Source of the DNA: GWE2-42-39 sp942493345
GTDB taxonomy: Bacteria > Bacteroidota > Bacteroidia > Bacteroidales > Prolixibacteraceae
Assembly: GCA_942493345.1 (NCBI GenBank)
Contig: OW818695.1
Coordinates: 682,001-746,000 of the forward strand
Length of the DNA stretch: 64,000 bases
Direction of reading: 5' to 3'
Shown: positions 33,879 through 44,006 of the stretch, one piece after another
Position numbering within the stretch: the stretch's first letter is position 1
How the letters are laid out: the number at the start of each line of letters is the position of its first letter
Program-made: the position numbers and the translations under genes
The notes under the pieces: model-generated
Database searches by the model: none
Told to the model about the DNA's origin: nothing
The model's input: the letters and a program-made list of their open reading frames with translations, nothing else

Positions 33879-34385
33879 CTAGTTTTTAAAGATGATGTAT
33901 TGACTAATGATCACCAAAATTATGGATAAAACCGAACTTAGCAAACATCTGAGCAAAGTATAAAATGCACCGCTGAGTGTAAATGCTTCAGCAAAGAAAA
34001 GAAAAATATGATGGCACAGCACCAGCATAATTGTGTACTTTAAAAACCAAGCAAAACCCAACACCTTGATCCGGGGAGAAAAGCCCTTTTCCTGGCTGTC
34101 GCGTCCCGAAAGCAGCTCGAGTACATGAGGCCGAATGAAAGCCAGAAATACAGTTGCAGAACTATGTATACCGGGCGTATTGCTGAACACATCGATGGTG
34201 AGTCCCAAGATAAAGCCCAGTAATAACTGCAAATAGACAGGGGTCTGAAAGGGCAAAAGCAAAATAAACAATACATACAAAAAAGGATTAATGTACCCGC
34301 TGAACTGGATATTGTTCAGGATTAAAACCTGGATTAAAACCAGCACAACAAACATGATCGAATATTTGATCAAATCCTTAATCAT
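33879..34385 (-). CDS. mreD: Rod shape-determining protein MreD
   Basis: 168 residues with five or so hydrophobic helices, beginning MIKDLIKYSIMFVVLVLIQV and containing YINPFLYVLFILLLPFQTP and LGLTIDVFSNTPGIHSSATV. MreD is a membrane scaffold of the elongasome. It overlaps the mreC stop by 8 bp and lies 8 bp before mrdA. Sequence conservation of MreD is low, so the call relies strongly on position. Confidence 0.88.
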   Translation of the reverse strand: MIKDLIKYSIMFVVLVLIQVLILNNIQFSGYINPFLYVLFILLLPFQTPVYLQLLLGFILGLTIDVFSNTPGIHSSATVFLAFIRPHVLELLSGRDSQEKGFSPRIKVLGFAWFLKYTIMLVLCHHIFLFFAEAFTLSGAFYTLLRCLLSSVLSIILVIISQYIIFKN

Positions 34386-35211
34386 TCTCGTTCTCGTTTT
34401 TCTCTTCTAGTTGACGAATCTCTATTTGTCTTACATTCTGCACAATTTCGACATAGCTGACGGTTTTGAAATTCGTCGACAGATCAACGTCAATCGTATA
34501 ATAATTTTCGCCATTTCGTATATCAAAACTCTGAATCGTCCCAACCATTATCCCTTCCGGAAAAATTGACGAATATCCGCTGGTGACAATCGTATCGCCC
34601 AATGTTATGGGAATATGTATCGGAATTTCACGCAATAAGGCTTTTCTGTAATTCAGTCCATCCCACACAAGCGAACCATAAGTGCCGCTGTTCTTCACTT
34701 TCGCAGAAATAAAAAGTCGCTTATTCAGTATTGAAATCCCGGTTGAATAATTTTTTGAAACGTGATTGATGACGCCAACCACTCCTTCTGAATTGATAAT
34801 CCCCATATCGGGTTTTATGCCTTGCAAATAGCCCTTATTAATTGTCAGGTAATTATTTTGTTTGTTCACCGAATTATTGACCACCTTCGCGGAGATATAA
34901 GTGAATATTTTTCCGCTCAGCGTGTCTTTTACCTGTCGGTTTTCGAATCGCTCGGTTACCCGATCCTGAAGCATGTTTCGTAAAAGCGCATTCTGAGCAG
35001 CCAGTTCATCGTTAATGCGCTTCAGGTGAAAATAATCGTTAAACGAATTATTCAATTCATAAATTGAACCAACCGTGTTGATACCCGAATTGAGAAACTT
35101 AACACGCTGGTAATTGTTGTACCTGACAATCAAAACCAATGAAATAATTTCAAGAAAGAGGAACAACAGAAAAGAATGATACGTTAATATAAGCCGTAAT
35201 AAATTTCTCAT
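34378..35211 (-). CDS. mreC: Rod shape-determining protein MreC
   Basis: 277 residues: an N-terminal membrane helix (LILTYHSFLLFLFLEIISLV), a coiled-coil segment (about 60-95) and a C-terminal double beta-barrel with INSEGVVGVINHVSKNYSTG and LGDTIVTSGYSSIFPEGIMV, both typical of MreC. The protein tethers MreB to the periplasmic synthases and activates PBP2-RodA. The coding sequence starts 34 bp after mreB. Confidence 0.93.
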   Translation of the reverse strand: MRNLLRLILTYHSFLLFLFLEIISLVLIVRYNNYQRVKFLNSGINTVGSIYELNNSFNDYFHLKRINDELAAQNALLRNMLQDRVTERFENRQVKDTLSGKIFTYISAKVVNNSVNKQNNYLTINKGYLQGIKPDMGIINSEGVVGVINHVSKNYSTGISILNKRLFISAKVKNSGTYGSLVWDGLNYRKALLREIPIHIPITLGDTIVTSGYSSIFPEGIMVGTIQSFDIRNGENYYTIDVDLSTNFKTVSYVEIVQNVRQIEIRQLEEKNENEND

Positions 35212-35245
35212 TTTTCCGGGAAGGATGCCCTTCGTTCAGCAGTTT

Positions 35246-36268
35246 TTACCTGATCAGGAAGGAGAATTTATCCACATTTTTAAGGGCAACACCAGTACCT
35301 CTTGCAACGGCCCTAAGTGGATCCTCTGCTACGTGAAACTGAATGTTAATTTTCTCGGTCAGACGTTTCGCCAGTCCCCGAAGCAATGCTCCACCACCTG
35401 CAAGCCAAATTCCTTTGCTTACAATATCGGAATACAACTCAGGAGGCGTTTGTTCGAGCGCACTCAATATTGCGGTTTCAATTTTCGAGATCGATTTTTC
35501 GAGGCAGTGTGAAATTTCCTGGTACGAAACAGGTACCTCAATCGGAAGCGCCGTCATTTGGTTCGGTCCCTGGATAATATAATCAGCTGGTGGTTCGTCG
35601 AGTTGCGACAAAGCAGAGCCTACATTTATTTTAATATCTTCAGCGGTCCGTTCACCTATTTTTATATTGTGTTGATGACGCATATACTCCATGATATCGG
35701 CAGTAAGATCGTCGCCTGCAATACGAATCGACTTGTTGGTTACAATACCTCCCAGCGAAATCACGGCAATTTCGGTAGTACCGCCACCGATGTCAACGAT
35801 CATGTTTCCTTCAGGAGCTTCCACGTCGAGGCCAATACCAATTGCAGCGGCCATGGGTTCGTAAATCATGTAAACTTCGCGCCCGCCGGCATGTTCCGAT
35901 GAGTCGCGCACCGCCCTGATTTCAACTTCCGTTGAACCGGAAGGAATACAAACCACCATTTTCAGGGCAGGGGAAAACATTCTCGATTTGGGATTGATCA
36001 TCTTTATCATCCCCCTGATCATCTGTTCTGCAGCATTAAAGTCGGCAATAACGCCATCACGCAAAGGCCTGATGGTTTTCAGGTTCGAATGCGTTTTCCC
36101 TTGCATCTGCTTTGCTTTTTCACCAATGGCAACAAGCTTCTCGGTTTTCATGTCAATGGTTACAATCGATGGCTCATCAACAACGATCTTATCATTCATG
36201 ATAATGATCGTATTGGCAGTTCCTAGGTCAATCGCAATTTCCTGGGTTAAAAATGAAAATAATCCCAT
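35246..36268 (-). CDS. mreB: Rod shape-determining actin homologue MreB
   Basis: 340 residues with the actin-fold nucleotide motifs: phosphate 1 DLGTANTIIIM (14-24), phosphate 2 VDIGGGTTEIAVISLGGIV and the adenosine motif GGGALLRGL. The N-terminal MGLFSFLTQEIA serves as the membrane-touching segment. MreB filaments orient cell-wall synthesis. First gene of the mreBCD-mrdA-rodA operon; purH lies 57 bp upstream on the same strand, so both may share a promoter. Confidence 0.97.
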   Translation of the reverse strand: MGLFSFLTQEIAIDLGTANTIIIMNDKIVVDEPSIVTIDMKTEKLVAIGEKAKQMQGKTHSNLKTIRPLRDGVIADFNAAEQMIRGMIKMINPKSRMFSPALKMVVCIPSGSTEVEIRAVRDSSEHAGGREVYMIYEPMAAAIGIGLDVEAPEGNMIVDIGGGTTEIAVISLGGIVTNKSIRIAGDDLTADIMEYMRHQHNIKIGERTAEDIKINVGSALSQLDEPPADYIIQGPNQMTALPIEVPVSYQEISHCLEKSISKIETAILSALEQTPPELYSDIVSKGIWLAGGGALLRGLAKRLTEKINIQFHVAEDPLRAVARGTGVALKNVDKFSFLIR

Positions 36269-36325
36269 GTTAATCTTTTTCAGCGTTATTAATTTTCCTT
36301 CCGCAGAAGGTTCCTATATACAATT

Positions 36326-37915
36326 TTAATGTTTAAAGTGACGCATTCCTGAGAAAAGCATGGCAATACCAAACTCATCACAAGCTTCAATCACTTCTTC
36401 ATCGCGAATACTGCCACCTGGCTCAACAATGTATTTCACACCGTATTCGTTGGCTGCTTCAATGCTGTCGCGGAACGGGAAAAAGGCATCGGAAATAAGC
36501 ACTGCTTCTTCCATTTTAATTCCTTCCTTCAGATTGAAACGTGGGATCGTGAGATGCCGCAAGCTATCGAGTCGGTTGGGTTGCCCCATTCCGGCGCCTG
36601 TCAGCCAAAACGAACCATCGACATTTTCGGTAACCAACGCAATTGCATTACTTTTTAAATGTTTGCAGGCAATGAGTCCGAACCTTGCCAGGTTCATTTT
36701 ATTGGTATCAAATTGAATTTTAGTCACATTATTAAATTCGGCTTCCAGGCCTTCGTCTTCATCCTGAACCAGCATTCCTCCACTGATCGAACGGTATAAT
36801 TTTTCACCGGTCATTTGTGGTTTCACAGGCGTTACCAGAAGGCGAAGATTTTTCTTCTTGCCCAAAATTTCAAGTGCTTCCGGGGTAAATTCCGGGGCAA
36901 TGATAATTTCGACAAAACGATTACTGAACCAGGCTGCAATTTCGGCTGTCACAGTATCGGTAAAGCAGATGATTCCACCGTAAGCGCTTACCGGATCCCC
37001 GGCCCAGGCCAGTTCAAGCGATTTCAGGATATTGCCGGTTACAGCAAGCCCACAAGGGTTCAAATGTTTAACAACCGAAACAGCAACTTTATTCTGAATG
37101 TGCGAAACAGAATGGAATGCATCGCTGCACGATTTCCAGGCAGCATCGGCATCCAGCAAATTATTATATGATAAGGCTTTTCCCTGAAGCACTTCAGCAT
37201 TGGCCAAGGTCACCTGGGTATCCGAATTATCGAGTTTAAAGAAGGTGGCCGATTGGTGCGGATTTTCGCCGTAGCGCAATACCTGTCCGCCATTCAGGCT
37301 AACCCGGGCTTCAGCCGATGGCCCTTCGTTGAAATAATTAAAAATAGCGCTATCGTAATGCGACGAAGTGGCAAATGCTTCACGGGCAAATGCTTTTCGG
37401 TCTTCAAGCGAAGTTTCGCCCTGTTTTTCATTCAATAAAGAAATTACCTTTTCGTATTGATCTCTGGAAGAAACAATCAGTACATCATTGAAATTTTTGG
37501 CAGCAGCCCTAATCAGCGAAATGCCACCAATATCGATCTTCTCAATAATATCTTGTTCTGCGGCACCCGAAGCAACCGTTTCCTCAAACGGATAAAGGTC
37601 GACAATTACCAGGTCGATCTCCGGAATTTCGTATTTCGCAATTTGTTGCTGATCTCCTGCATGGTCTCGACGGGTTAAAATCCCGCCAAAAACTTTCGGA
37701 TGCAGCGTTTTTACCCTTCCTCCCAAAATAGAAGGATAGCTTGTAAGCTGCTCAACTGCGGTAACGCTTATGCCTAATTCTTCGATAAAAGTCTGGGTAC
37801 CTCCGGTGGAATACAATTGGACACCAAGTTGATCCAATTTTTTAACGATCTCGTCTAATTTATCTTTGTGATATACTGAAATTAATGCTGATTTAATTTT
37901 TTTTAAGTCGCTCAT
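36326..37915 (-). CDS. purH: Bifunctional AICAR formyltransferase / IMP cyclohydrolase PurH
   Basis: 529 residues. The N-terminal MGS-like cyclohydrolase domain begins KKIKSALISVYHKDKLDEIV and includes STGGTQTFIEELG and GGRVKTLHPKVFGGILTRRD. The C-terminal AICAR transformylase domain has the conserved VKHLNPCGLAV and VSAYGGIICF blocks. It carries out the last two steps of purine synthesis. The length is slightly above the usual 505-525. In Bacteroidota purH is commonly found next to mreB, as here. Confidence 0.96.
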   Translation of the reverse strand: MSDLKKIKSALISVYHKDKLDEIVKKLDQLGVQLYSTGGTQTFIEELGISVTAVEQLTSYPSILGGRVKTLHPKVFGGILTRRDHAGDQQQIAKYEIPEIDLVIVDLYPFEETVASGAAEQDIIEKIDIGGISLIRAAAKNFNDVLIVSSRDQYEKVISLLNEKQGETSLEDRKAFAREAFATSSHYDSAIFNYFNEGPSAEARVSLNGGQVLRYGENPHQSATFFKLDNSDTQVTLANAEVLQGKALSYNNLLDADAAWKSCSDAFHSVSHIQNKVAVSVVKHLNPCGLAVTGNILKSLELAWAGDPVSAYGGIICFTDTVTAEIAAWFSNRFVEIIIAPEFTPEALEILGKKKNLRLLVTPVKPQMTGEKLYRSISGGMLVQDEDEGLEAEFNNVTKIQFDTNKMNLARFGLIACKHLKSNAIALVTENVDGSFWLTGAGMGQPNRLDSLRHLTIPRFNLKEGIKMEEAVLISDAFFPFRDSIEAANEYGVKYIVEPGGSIRDEEVIEACDEFGIAMLFSGMRHFKH

Positions 37916-38135
37916 CTATAATACTTTTGAAAATTTGGCACAAAGATAGTAAAAACAGTCCTACTTTTTTCTCCTAATAAATTTTTTAGCTTATTTCTGT
38001 GGCTGAAAATATGAAGTTTTTATTCACAATCAAAATAGTTTGTAACAATAAAAAAATAATTAACACTAATTTTCTCGGAAGGAAAATACAGGGTATTGGG
38101 GATTTGTCCTATATTTAAATTTTAGAAAAAAAGAA

Positions 38136-39389
38136 ATGCTGTTAGCCCGGTTAATATATGAAAGTTTTTCGTTCGCCTTTGGTTCGCTCAGGGCCAACAA
38201 ACTGCGTACATTTCTCTCGCTGCTGGGCATTACCATTGGCATTTTTGCAATTATTTCCGTTTTTACGGTAATCGACTCACTGGAAAGCTATATCCGTTCG
38301 AGCCTGAATTCGCTGGGAAACAATATGGTTTACATTCAAAAATGGCCATGGACGCCACCTGAAGGCGAAACCGAATATCCGTGGTGGCGCTACCTGAACC
38401 GACCTGTTCCCGAATATGAAGAAACCGAAGAAATACTGCGCCGGTCGAAAACCACCGAAAATGCTGTTTATTTTTTCGGCTTCAACCAGACCGTACAATT
38501 TGAAAACAGCAAAGCAGAAAATACCGAAATACTGGCAACTACACACGATTTAATAAGCACATGGAACCTGAACATTACCAAGGGACGCTATTTTACTGAA
38601 TCGGAATCGAACTCGGGCGCCAGCATTGCAATTCTGGGCGACGAAATCAGCCACCGTCTTTTTGAAACAATTGATCCGGTGGGCAAAACCATAAAAATTA
38701 GGGGACATAAATTTTTGATTGTTGGTGTTTACGAAAAACAAGGACAAGACATGTTTGGCACCAGCATGGACAAACGGGTGCATATTCCGATGCGATATGC
38801 CATGAGCATGATTGACGTGCGGAACCGCGACCGCGGACAAACCATTAACGTAAAAGCCAAGCCCGATGCCGACCGCGACCAGTTTGTTGCCGAACTGGAA
38901 GGCATCATGCGCAGCATCCATCGGCTGAAACCGATGGAAGAGAATGACTTTGCCATTAACGAAGTCAGCGCTATCTCAACCCAGTTCGATGCTTTTTTTA
39001 AAGTTTTCAACCTGGCCGGATGGATTATCGGAGGATTTAGCATTTTGGTTGGCGGATTCGGAATCGCCAACATCATGTTCGTGTCGGTAAAAGAACGGAC
39101 AAAAATTATTGGCATACAAAAATCGCTGGGCGCAAAGAAATATTTTATTCTGCTGCAATTTATTTTCGAAGCCGTAGTGCTTTCGCTTGTGGGAGGACTA
39201 CTCGGGTTGTTGCTCATTTTTTCCGGCACAATCATCTTGAGCAGCGCCTCCAGCCTGACCGTTCATTTGAGTGCCGGGAACGTGATCCTCGGCCTCATGA
39301 TTTCAGGAATTATTGGTGTGATGGCAGGCTTTCTACCGGCATTCACCGCTTCCCGCCTCGATCCGGTGGAAGCAATGAATGCCGTATAA
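38136..39389 (+). CDS. MacB/FtsX-type ABC transporter permease
   Basis: 417 residues: an N-terminal transmembrane helix after LRANKLRTFLSLLGITIGIF, a large periplasmic MacB_PCD domain (about 45-240) and a three-helix FtsX domain at the C-terminus ending MAGFLPAFTASRLDPVEAMN. This is the mechanotransmission type used for lipoprotein, peptide or drug export. No ATPase gene or membrane-fusion protein adjoins it in the window, so it probably works with a subunit encoded elsewhere. The gene is divergent from purH. Confidence 0.87.
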   Translation: MLLARLIYESFSFAFGSLRANKLRTFLSLLGITIGIFAIISVFTVIDSLESYIRSSLNSLGNNMVYIQKWPWTPPEGETEYPWWRYLNRPVPEYEETEEILRRSKTTENAVYFFGFNQTVQFENSKAENTEILATTHDLISTWNLNITKGRYFTESESNSGASIAILGDEISHRLFETIDPVGKTIKIRGHKFLIVGVYEKQGQDMFGTSMDKRVHIPMRYAMSMIDVRNRDRGQTINVKAKPDADRDQFVAELEGIMRSIHRLKPMEENDFAINEVSAISTQFDAFFKVFNLAGWIIGGFSILVGGFGIANIMFVSVKERTKIIGIQKSLGAKKYFILLQFIFEAVVLSLVGGLLGLLLIFSGTIILSSASSLTVHLSAGNVILGLMISGIIGVMAGFLPAFTASRLDPVEAMNAV

Positions 39390-39409
39390 ATTTTAGCGAT
39401 GCTCAATTT

Positions 39410-40126
39410 TTATTGCTGAATTGCAAACCGTGCGAAAATTTTGTATTTCAATTTCATCTTTTTGAATGATAATTCGGGCAATTCTTCCACTCCAGCTGCA
39501 TCCTGCATTTTCATGCTCACGTTGGCTACTCCCCGGAGCATGGGCATCATTTCAGGCTCATACATTTCCCGTTCCTGGATGTAGAGCGACTTGCCCACTT
39601 TTTCGCCAATGGCTTCGAGCAAATAAGCTGCTTTTTCGCGCGCTGCTTTCATGGCCATAATTTTTACCTCTTTCCGGAATTGCTCAATTTGCGAATGATC
39701 GGTTTTGTAGATGTCGGCATCGAAAACCTTTACTTCGTCCAGAATGCCGAAAACCTGATCGAGTACCGAAACTTTATCCGCTTTCAGTTGAAAATCTTTC
39801 GACGCAATCACATCCTTTTGATTTCTTTTAATTTTCGTATAATCGGCCGAAGCATCGGCCAGCATGAGATTTTTCAGGTCGAAATTTATTTTCTGAAGTT
39901 TCTGCTTCAGTTCCTTTTCCTGCTGATCGATGGTGATTTTCGTTTTGCCGTCGAAACGTTCTTTTAGGGTAAATGAAATAAAAATTTCGTCGGGGACAAA
40001 TTCCATCTCGCCATCGCCGGTCACTTCAATGTAGGGAGTCGATTCGAGCGGGTTCAATACGTTGTTTTGAGCGGCAACACCCAACGACAATGCTGTCAGC
40101 AGAAAAAATGCAAATAATGTTTTCAT
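39410..40126 (-). CDS. Secreted SIMPL (DUF541) domain protein
   Basis: 238 residues with an N-terminal signal peptide (MKTLFAFFLLTALSLGVAAQ) and a SIMPL domain: YIEVTGDGEMEFVPDEIFIS at the start and a C-terminal KMKLKYKIFARFAI strand. SIMPL proteins are periplasmic or outer-membrane associated, with a role in stress tolerance suggested for some; the biochemical function is unknown. A long helical insert (QQEKELKQKLQKINFDLKNL) is typical. Convergent with the permease gene (20 bp gap). Confidence 0.82.
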   Translation of the reverse strand: MKTLFAFFLLTALSLGVAAQNNVLNPLESTPYIEVTGDGEMEFVPDEIFISFTLKERFDGKTKITIDQQEKELKQKLQKINFDLKNLMLADASADYTKIKRNQKDVIASKDFQLKADKVSVLDQVFGILDEVKVFDADIYKTDHSQIEQFRKEVKIMAMKAAREKAAYLLEAIGEKVGKSLYIQEREMYEPEMMPMLRGVANVSMKMQDAAGVEELPELSFKKMKLKYKIFARFAIQQ

Positions 40127-40215
40127 GTGTAAATATGTTTTTTGTTTTCAATAAAATTCGAAATCCGTTCTTTCAAGAATCAGGCCATCAAGAATACAAT
40201 AAATCCCAAATATTA

Positions 40216-40743
40216 TCAATCCTCAAGTTTGTGATCCCTTTTAAAAATATTCAAAATCCGTTGATCGTTTCGTTTATCCTCAAATTCTTGTCCCTGAATA
40301 GTTCCTGGATATCCGAAATTCACTTCAATCGAATTATCCGAATCAATCATAAAAGGATCAATTGTAAACCAACTGCAGCTCAACGAAGAATAACCTGGCC
40401 AAAAATACCCGGTATAAATGAGAATATTATCCGCTTTTATTGCAAAAGCAGTACCAAATACGGAATGATGTATATTCTGAATTGCAGCCTTGGCTTCACC
40501 GGAGATCTCAAATACATGATGATCGGGATCATAAGAAATCAAGTCGGCATAACGGATCAACGGCTCAGCTTTTGTAACAACAGTTGATTCTTCAATCTGG
40601 CAGGAGTTTCCAATTGTTTCGTAAGATTCCAGCAGGTAAAATTCCACATTCCCTTCCACTGAATCCAGATTATTCTTTTCGCAGGAATTAAAAATAAGGC
40701 CAATAATTCCCAGTAAAAAAATGGTTACGATTTTCACACGCAT
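40216..40743 (-). CDS. Hypothetical lipoprotein
   Basis: 175 residues. The N-terminus MRVKIVTIFLLGIIGLIFNS-C has a charged start, a hydrophobic core and a Cys at position 21 suited to lipidation, followed by EKNNLDSVEGNVEFYLLESY. The rest is beta-rich (YTGYFWPGYSSLSCSWFTID) with two further cysteines. I recognise no family. It stands alone on the minus strand, 89 bp upstream of the SIMPL gene, and could share its transcript. Confidence 0.6.
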   Translation of the reverse strand: MRVKIVTIFLLGIIGLIFNSCEKNNLDSVEGNVEFYLLESYETIGNSCQIEESTVVTKAEPLIRYADLISYDPDHHVFEISGEAKAAIQNIHHSVFGTAFAIKADNILIYTGYFWPGYSSLSCSWFTIDPFMIDSDNSIEVNFGYPGTIQGQEFEDKRNDQRILNIFKRDHKLED

Positions 40744-41105
40744 ATATTTTATAAGTTACTGTATTTCTTTTGGATTCAAGGTTCGAACATTGAACATCTG
40801 TCTGCCCCGTGTGGAACTCGCAGAGTTTATACATGTCCTTTTGCGGTATTTTGCACCATGCTCGTTTCATTGGTTGTTTCAATTTGGGTTAATGTATCAG
40901 AAAGATTAAAAACTTTCATTTTAGTTGCGTCATACATTAATGTAATACTTGGCAAATCCGAAGAGAAATGAGGAATATTAATTTTTCCGCTCCTCAACTT
41001 TATCAAACTCCAAATTACTAAAAATGATCGGGTTGCCAATGAAGCATTATTTTTAATTTTATGTATCCTGAAAATACGTTTATCTTTAGCCTAAACGAAT
41101 TTGCA
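40744..41105. other. Intergenic region with a possible gene remnant
   Basis: This 362-bp stretch lies between the hypothetical lipoprotein (minus) and the AddB-like nuclease (plus). A minus-strand open frame (40827-41039, no ATG at its beginning) reads protein-like sequence such as PSITLMYDATKMKVFNLSDT and ends after TAKGHV, which could be the tail of a decayed gene. I do not recognise it. The frame for the nuclease is open from 41061, but its real start is taken as 41106. Confidence 0.3.
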
Positions 41106-43955
41106 ATGAACCCTTTTTTAAAGCAGGTAGCCGAATATCTATATAAAAAACACGCGAACGAACTGAGCGAGTTTTGCCTGGTTTTTCCCAGCCGAAGGGC
41201 GGGTGTGTTTTTTAATGCCTACCTGAACGAACTCATCGAGAAGCCACTGATTGGGCCCGAAACGACCACTATCAACCAGTTTATTTCCGATTTCTCTGAG
41301 ATGGAACAGGCCGACCCGGTTTCGCTAATCCTGAAACTTCAGGAAATATATAATGAAGTGACGGGCTTTAACGAACCAATTGATGAGTTTTTCTTTTGGG
41401 GTGAAATACTGCTGAACGATTTTGACGACATAGACAAATACCTGCTGAATGCCGACGACCTGTTTACCAATATTTCCGATTTGAAAGAGCTGGAACAAAA
41501 GTTTGAGTACCTGACGGAAGAGCAACGAAAAGCGATCGAAAATTTCTGGGGCGCAATGGGCAAAGCCGGGCATTCGATGAACAAGGAAAAGTTTCTTGAA
41601 CTTTGGGAAAAACTTCCGCAAATATATCGCCATTTCACCGAACAACTGCGGCAGCAAAAAATTGGCTACAACGGACTTATTTACCGCGAACTGGCAAGCC
41701 ATCCCGAAATCTTCCATGCAAAAAATACCGACATCCACAGATTTATTTTCATTGGTTTCAATGCGCTGAACAACTGCGAAAAAGCAATTTTTAAGTACCT
41801 GAACAATGCACAAAAAGCGCTGTTTTTCTGGGATTTCGACGAAACCTTTGTGCAGGATGCTACCAACGAAGCAGGCTATTTTCTGCGCACCAACCTGATC
41901 CAGTTTCCTCCCCCACCGGATTTTATCCCCGAAAACCGCGACCCTCATGAAAAACAGAATATACAAATTGTCTCTGTGCCCGGAAAAATGGCGCAGGCAC
42001 AAATCGTGAACACGCCGGCCATCACCCGGCATTTCAAAACGGATAAACATTTCGACAATACCGCGTTGGTGCTGGCCGACGAAAGCCTGCTGCTGCCGGT
42101 CATTTCAGCCACCGGAAACAAATTTGGCAAAATGAATATCACCATGGGTTTTCCGCTCACCGGAACGCCTGTGTACGGTTTTCTTTCTCAACTACTCAGC
42201 CTGCAACGGAACATCCGCAAAAACCCGGACGGGCTGCCCCGGTTTTATTTCAAACCGGTAATTGCCTTGCTGAACCACCAGTTTGTGAGTTCGGCCGAAA
42301 CGACCGAATTCATCAAAAGCATTCATCGCCACAACAAAGTTTATCTGTCGCCGGAAGAACTGGCAGTAACCAAATTAACCAACAAAATTTTCACCATTGC
42401 TGAAGGATGGGAAAAAACCTTTGATTACCTGCTTGGAATTATCCAAAGCCTCGCGGAAACGTTTCACACCAAAGAAGAAGAACCGGCGCGGCTCGAAGCC
42501 GAATACCTGTACCAGGCATTTCTCTCCGTCAGCCGATTGAAAGATTCGATTGCCGCATTGAAACTGCCGGAGTTTTCGCAGAAAATACTGTTCCGCCTGA
42601 TCGATCAGAATCTGCGGCGCATTTCCATTCCGTTCGAAGGCGAACCGCTCACCGGACTTCAGGTAATGGGGTTGCTCGAAACCCGCTGCCTCGACTTCAA
42701 AAACCTGATCGTGTTTTCGGCCAACGAAGGCAACCTGCCCAATACCGGCAATTCGCACTCGTTCATTCCGTACCACCTGCGCAAAGGACACGGCATGCCA
42801 ACATTCGAGGAACGCGATGCCATGTACGCCTATTATTTTTACAACCTCATCCAGCGTGCCGAAAACGTGGTGCTGGTGTACAATTCGGTAAACGACGGCA
42901 GCAACTCAGCCGAGATGAGCCGCTACCTGTTCCAGCTTCAGTATGAATCGGCTGATAAACCCGAATTATCGAGCCTGACTTTCGATTTTAAAGGAAACGA
43001 GCAACAGGCCATTTCGATTGATGCGACGCCGTATCATCAGGAATTGCTTTTCAGTAAATATTCAGAAAAAAACTTCAGTCCCAGCGCCATCAACACATAT
43101 CTCGACTGCAAACTGAAATTCTACTTTAAATACATTGCCGGGCTGAAAGAGCAGGACGAGCTGAAAGAAGAAATCGACCCGGTACTGTTCGGGAACCTTT
43201 TTCACCACGCGGTGGAACTGGTTTACAAGCCTTTTCGCGAACAGGAAATTACGGCTGAGATCATTGATACAATTCTGTTGAACAAACACAAAATTGAAGA
43301 AGCAGTCTTCCTTTCGTTTGCCGAGAAATATTACAATTTGAAACCGGAGCAGGCAAGAAAGCTAAAACTGAACGGACACAACCTGTTGATTGCCGGTCAC
43401 CTTCAATATTACCTGACCCAATTGCTGAAAAATGACAAGCAATTTGCCCCGTTCAAAATACTGGAACTGGAAAGCGAACATTCGGGAACTTTCGAAGTGA
43501 AAACGGAAAATCGGACCCACAAAATACGGGTGGGCGGTATTATCGACCGGATTGATCAGACCCGCGACGGGGTGCGCATTGTAGATTACAAAACGGGGCG
43601 CAACCTGGAACTCAATTTTAACCAATGGGAGCAGCTGGTAACCCGGGAAATGACGAACCGGAGAAAAGAGATTTTCCAGACCCTGCTGTATGCAGGAATT
43701 TATCAATCAGAAAATCCAGACACCACCGTCATCCCGGCCATTTATAAGCTCGACGATTTGTTTGGCGACAAATTCAATCCACGGATTACCCGGCAAAACA
43801 GCGAATTCACCTATCGCGATGCGGAAACCGAATTCCGCGAAATTCTCCAGGAATTATTAAACGAGATTTTCAGCAGCACAAATGTTTATTCGCAAACCGG
43901 CGAACTCCGCAAATGCGGATACTGCCCGTATAACAAGATTTGTAACCGGAGTTGA
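41106..43955 (+). CDS. PD-(D/E)XK nuclease family protein, AddB-like
   Basis: 949 residues. An inactivated helicase-like N-terminal region (beginning MNPFLKQVAEYLYKKHANEL) is followed by a C-terminal RecB-type nuclease with SAINTYLDCKLKFYFKYIAG, LFGNLFHHAVELVY and the catalytic GGIIDRIDQTRDGVRIVDYK. Four cysteines that fit the AddB iron-sulphur staple are Cys668, Cys937, Cys940 and Cys946. The protein is the expected partner of an AddA-like helicase-nuclease for double-strand-break end processing; that gene is not in the window. The upstream in-frame ATG (41061) adds 15 poorly conserved residues, so 41106 is preferred. Confidence 0.87.
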   Translation: MNPFLKQVAEYLYKKHANELSEFCLVFPSRRAGVFFNAYLNELIEKPLIGPETTTINQFISDFSEMEQADPVSLILKLQEIYNEVTGFNEPIDEFFFWGEILLNDFDDIDKYLLNADDLFTNISDLKELEQKFEYLTEEQRKAIENFWGAMGKAGHSMNKEKFLELWEKLPQIYRHFTEQLRQQKIGYNGLIYRELASHPEIFHAKNTDIHRFIFIGFNALNNCEKAIFKYLNNAQKALFFWDFDETFVQDATNEAGYFLRTNLIQFPPPPDFIPENRDPHEKQNIQIVSVPGKMAQAQIVNTPAITRHFKTDKHFDNTALVLADESLLLPVISATGNKFGKMNITMGFPLTGTPVYGFLSQLLSLQRNIRKNPDGLPRFYFKPVIALLNHQFVSSAETTEFIKSIHRHNKVYLSPEELAVTKLTNKIFTIAEGWEKTFDYLLGIIQSLAETFHTKEEEPARLEAEYLYQAFLSVSRLKDSIAALKLPEFSQKILFRLIDQNLRRISIPFEGEPLTGLQVMGLLETRCLDFKNLIVFSANEGNLPNTGNSHSFIPYHLRKGHGMPTFEERDAMYAYYFYNLIQRAENVVLVYNSVNDGSNSAEMSRYLFQLQYESADKPELSSLTFDFKGNEQQAISIDATPYHQELLFSKYSEKNFSPSAINTYLDCKLKFYFKYIAGLKEQDELKEEIDPVLFGNLFHHAVELVYKPFREQEITAEIIDTILLNKHKIEEAVFLSFAEKYYNLKPEQARKLKLNGHNLLIAGHLQYYLTQLLKNDKQFAPFKILELESEHSGTFEVKTENRTHKIRVGGIIDRIDQTRDGVRIVDYKTGRNLELNFNQWEQLVTREMTNRRKEIFQTLLYAGIYQSENPDTTVIPAIYKLDDLFGDKFNPRITRQNSEFTYRDAETEFREILQELLNEIFSSTNVYSQTGELRKCGYCPYNKICNRS

Positions 43956-44006
43956 ATTCTGTAACTGGCTACTTTTTTCAGTTTCCAGCCCTGCGACTGT
44001 GACTGA

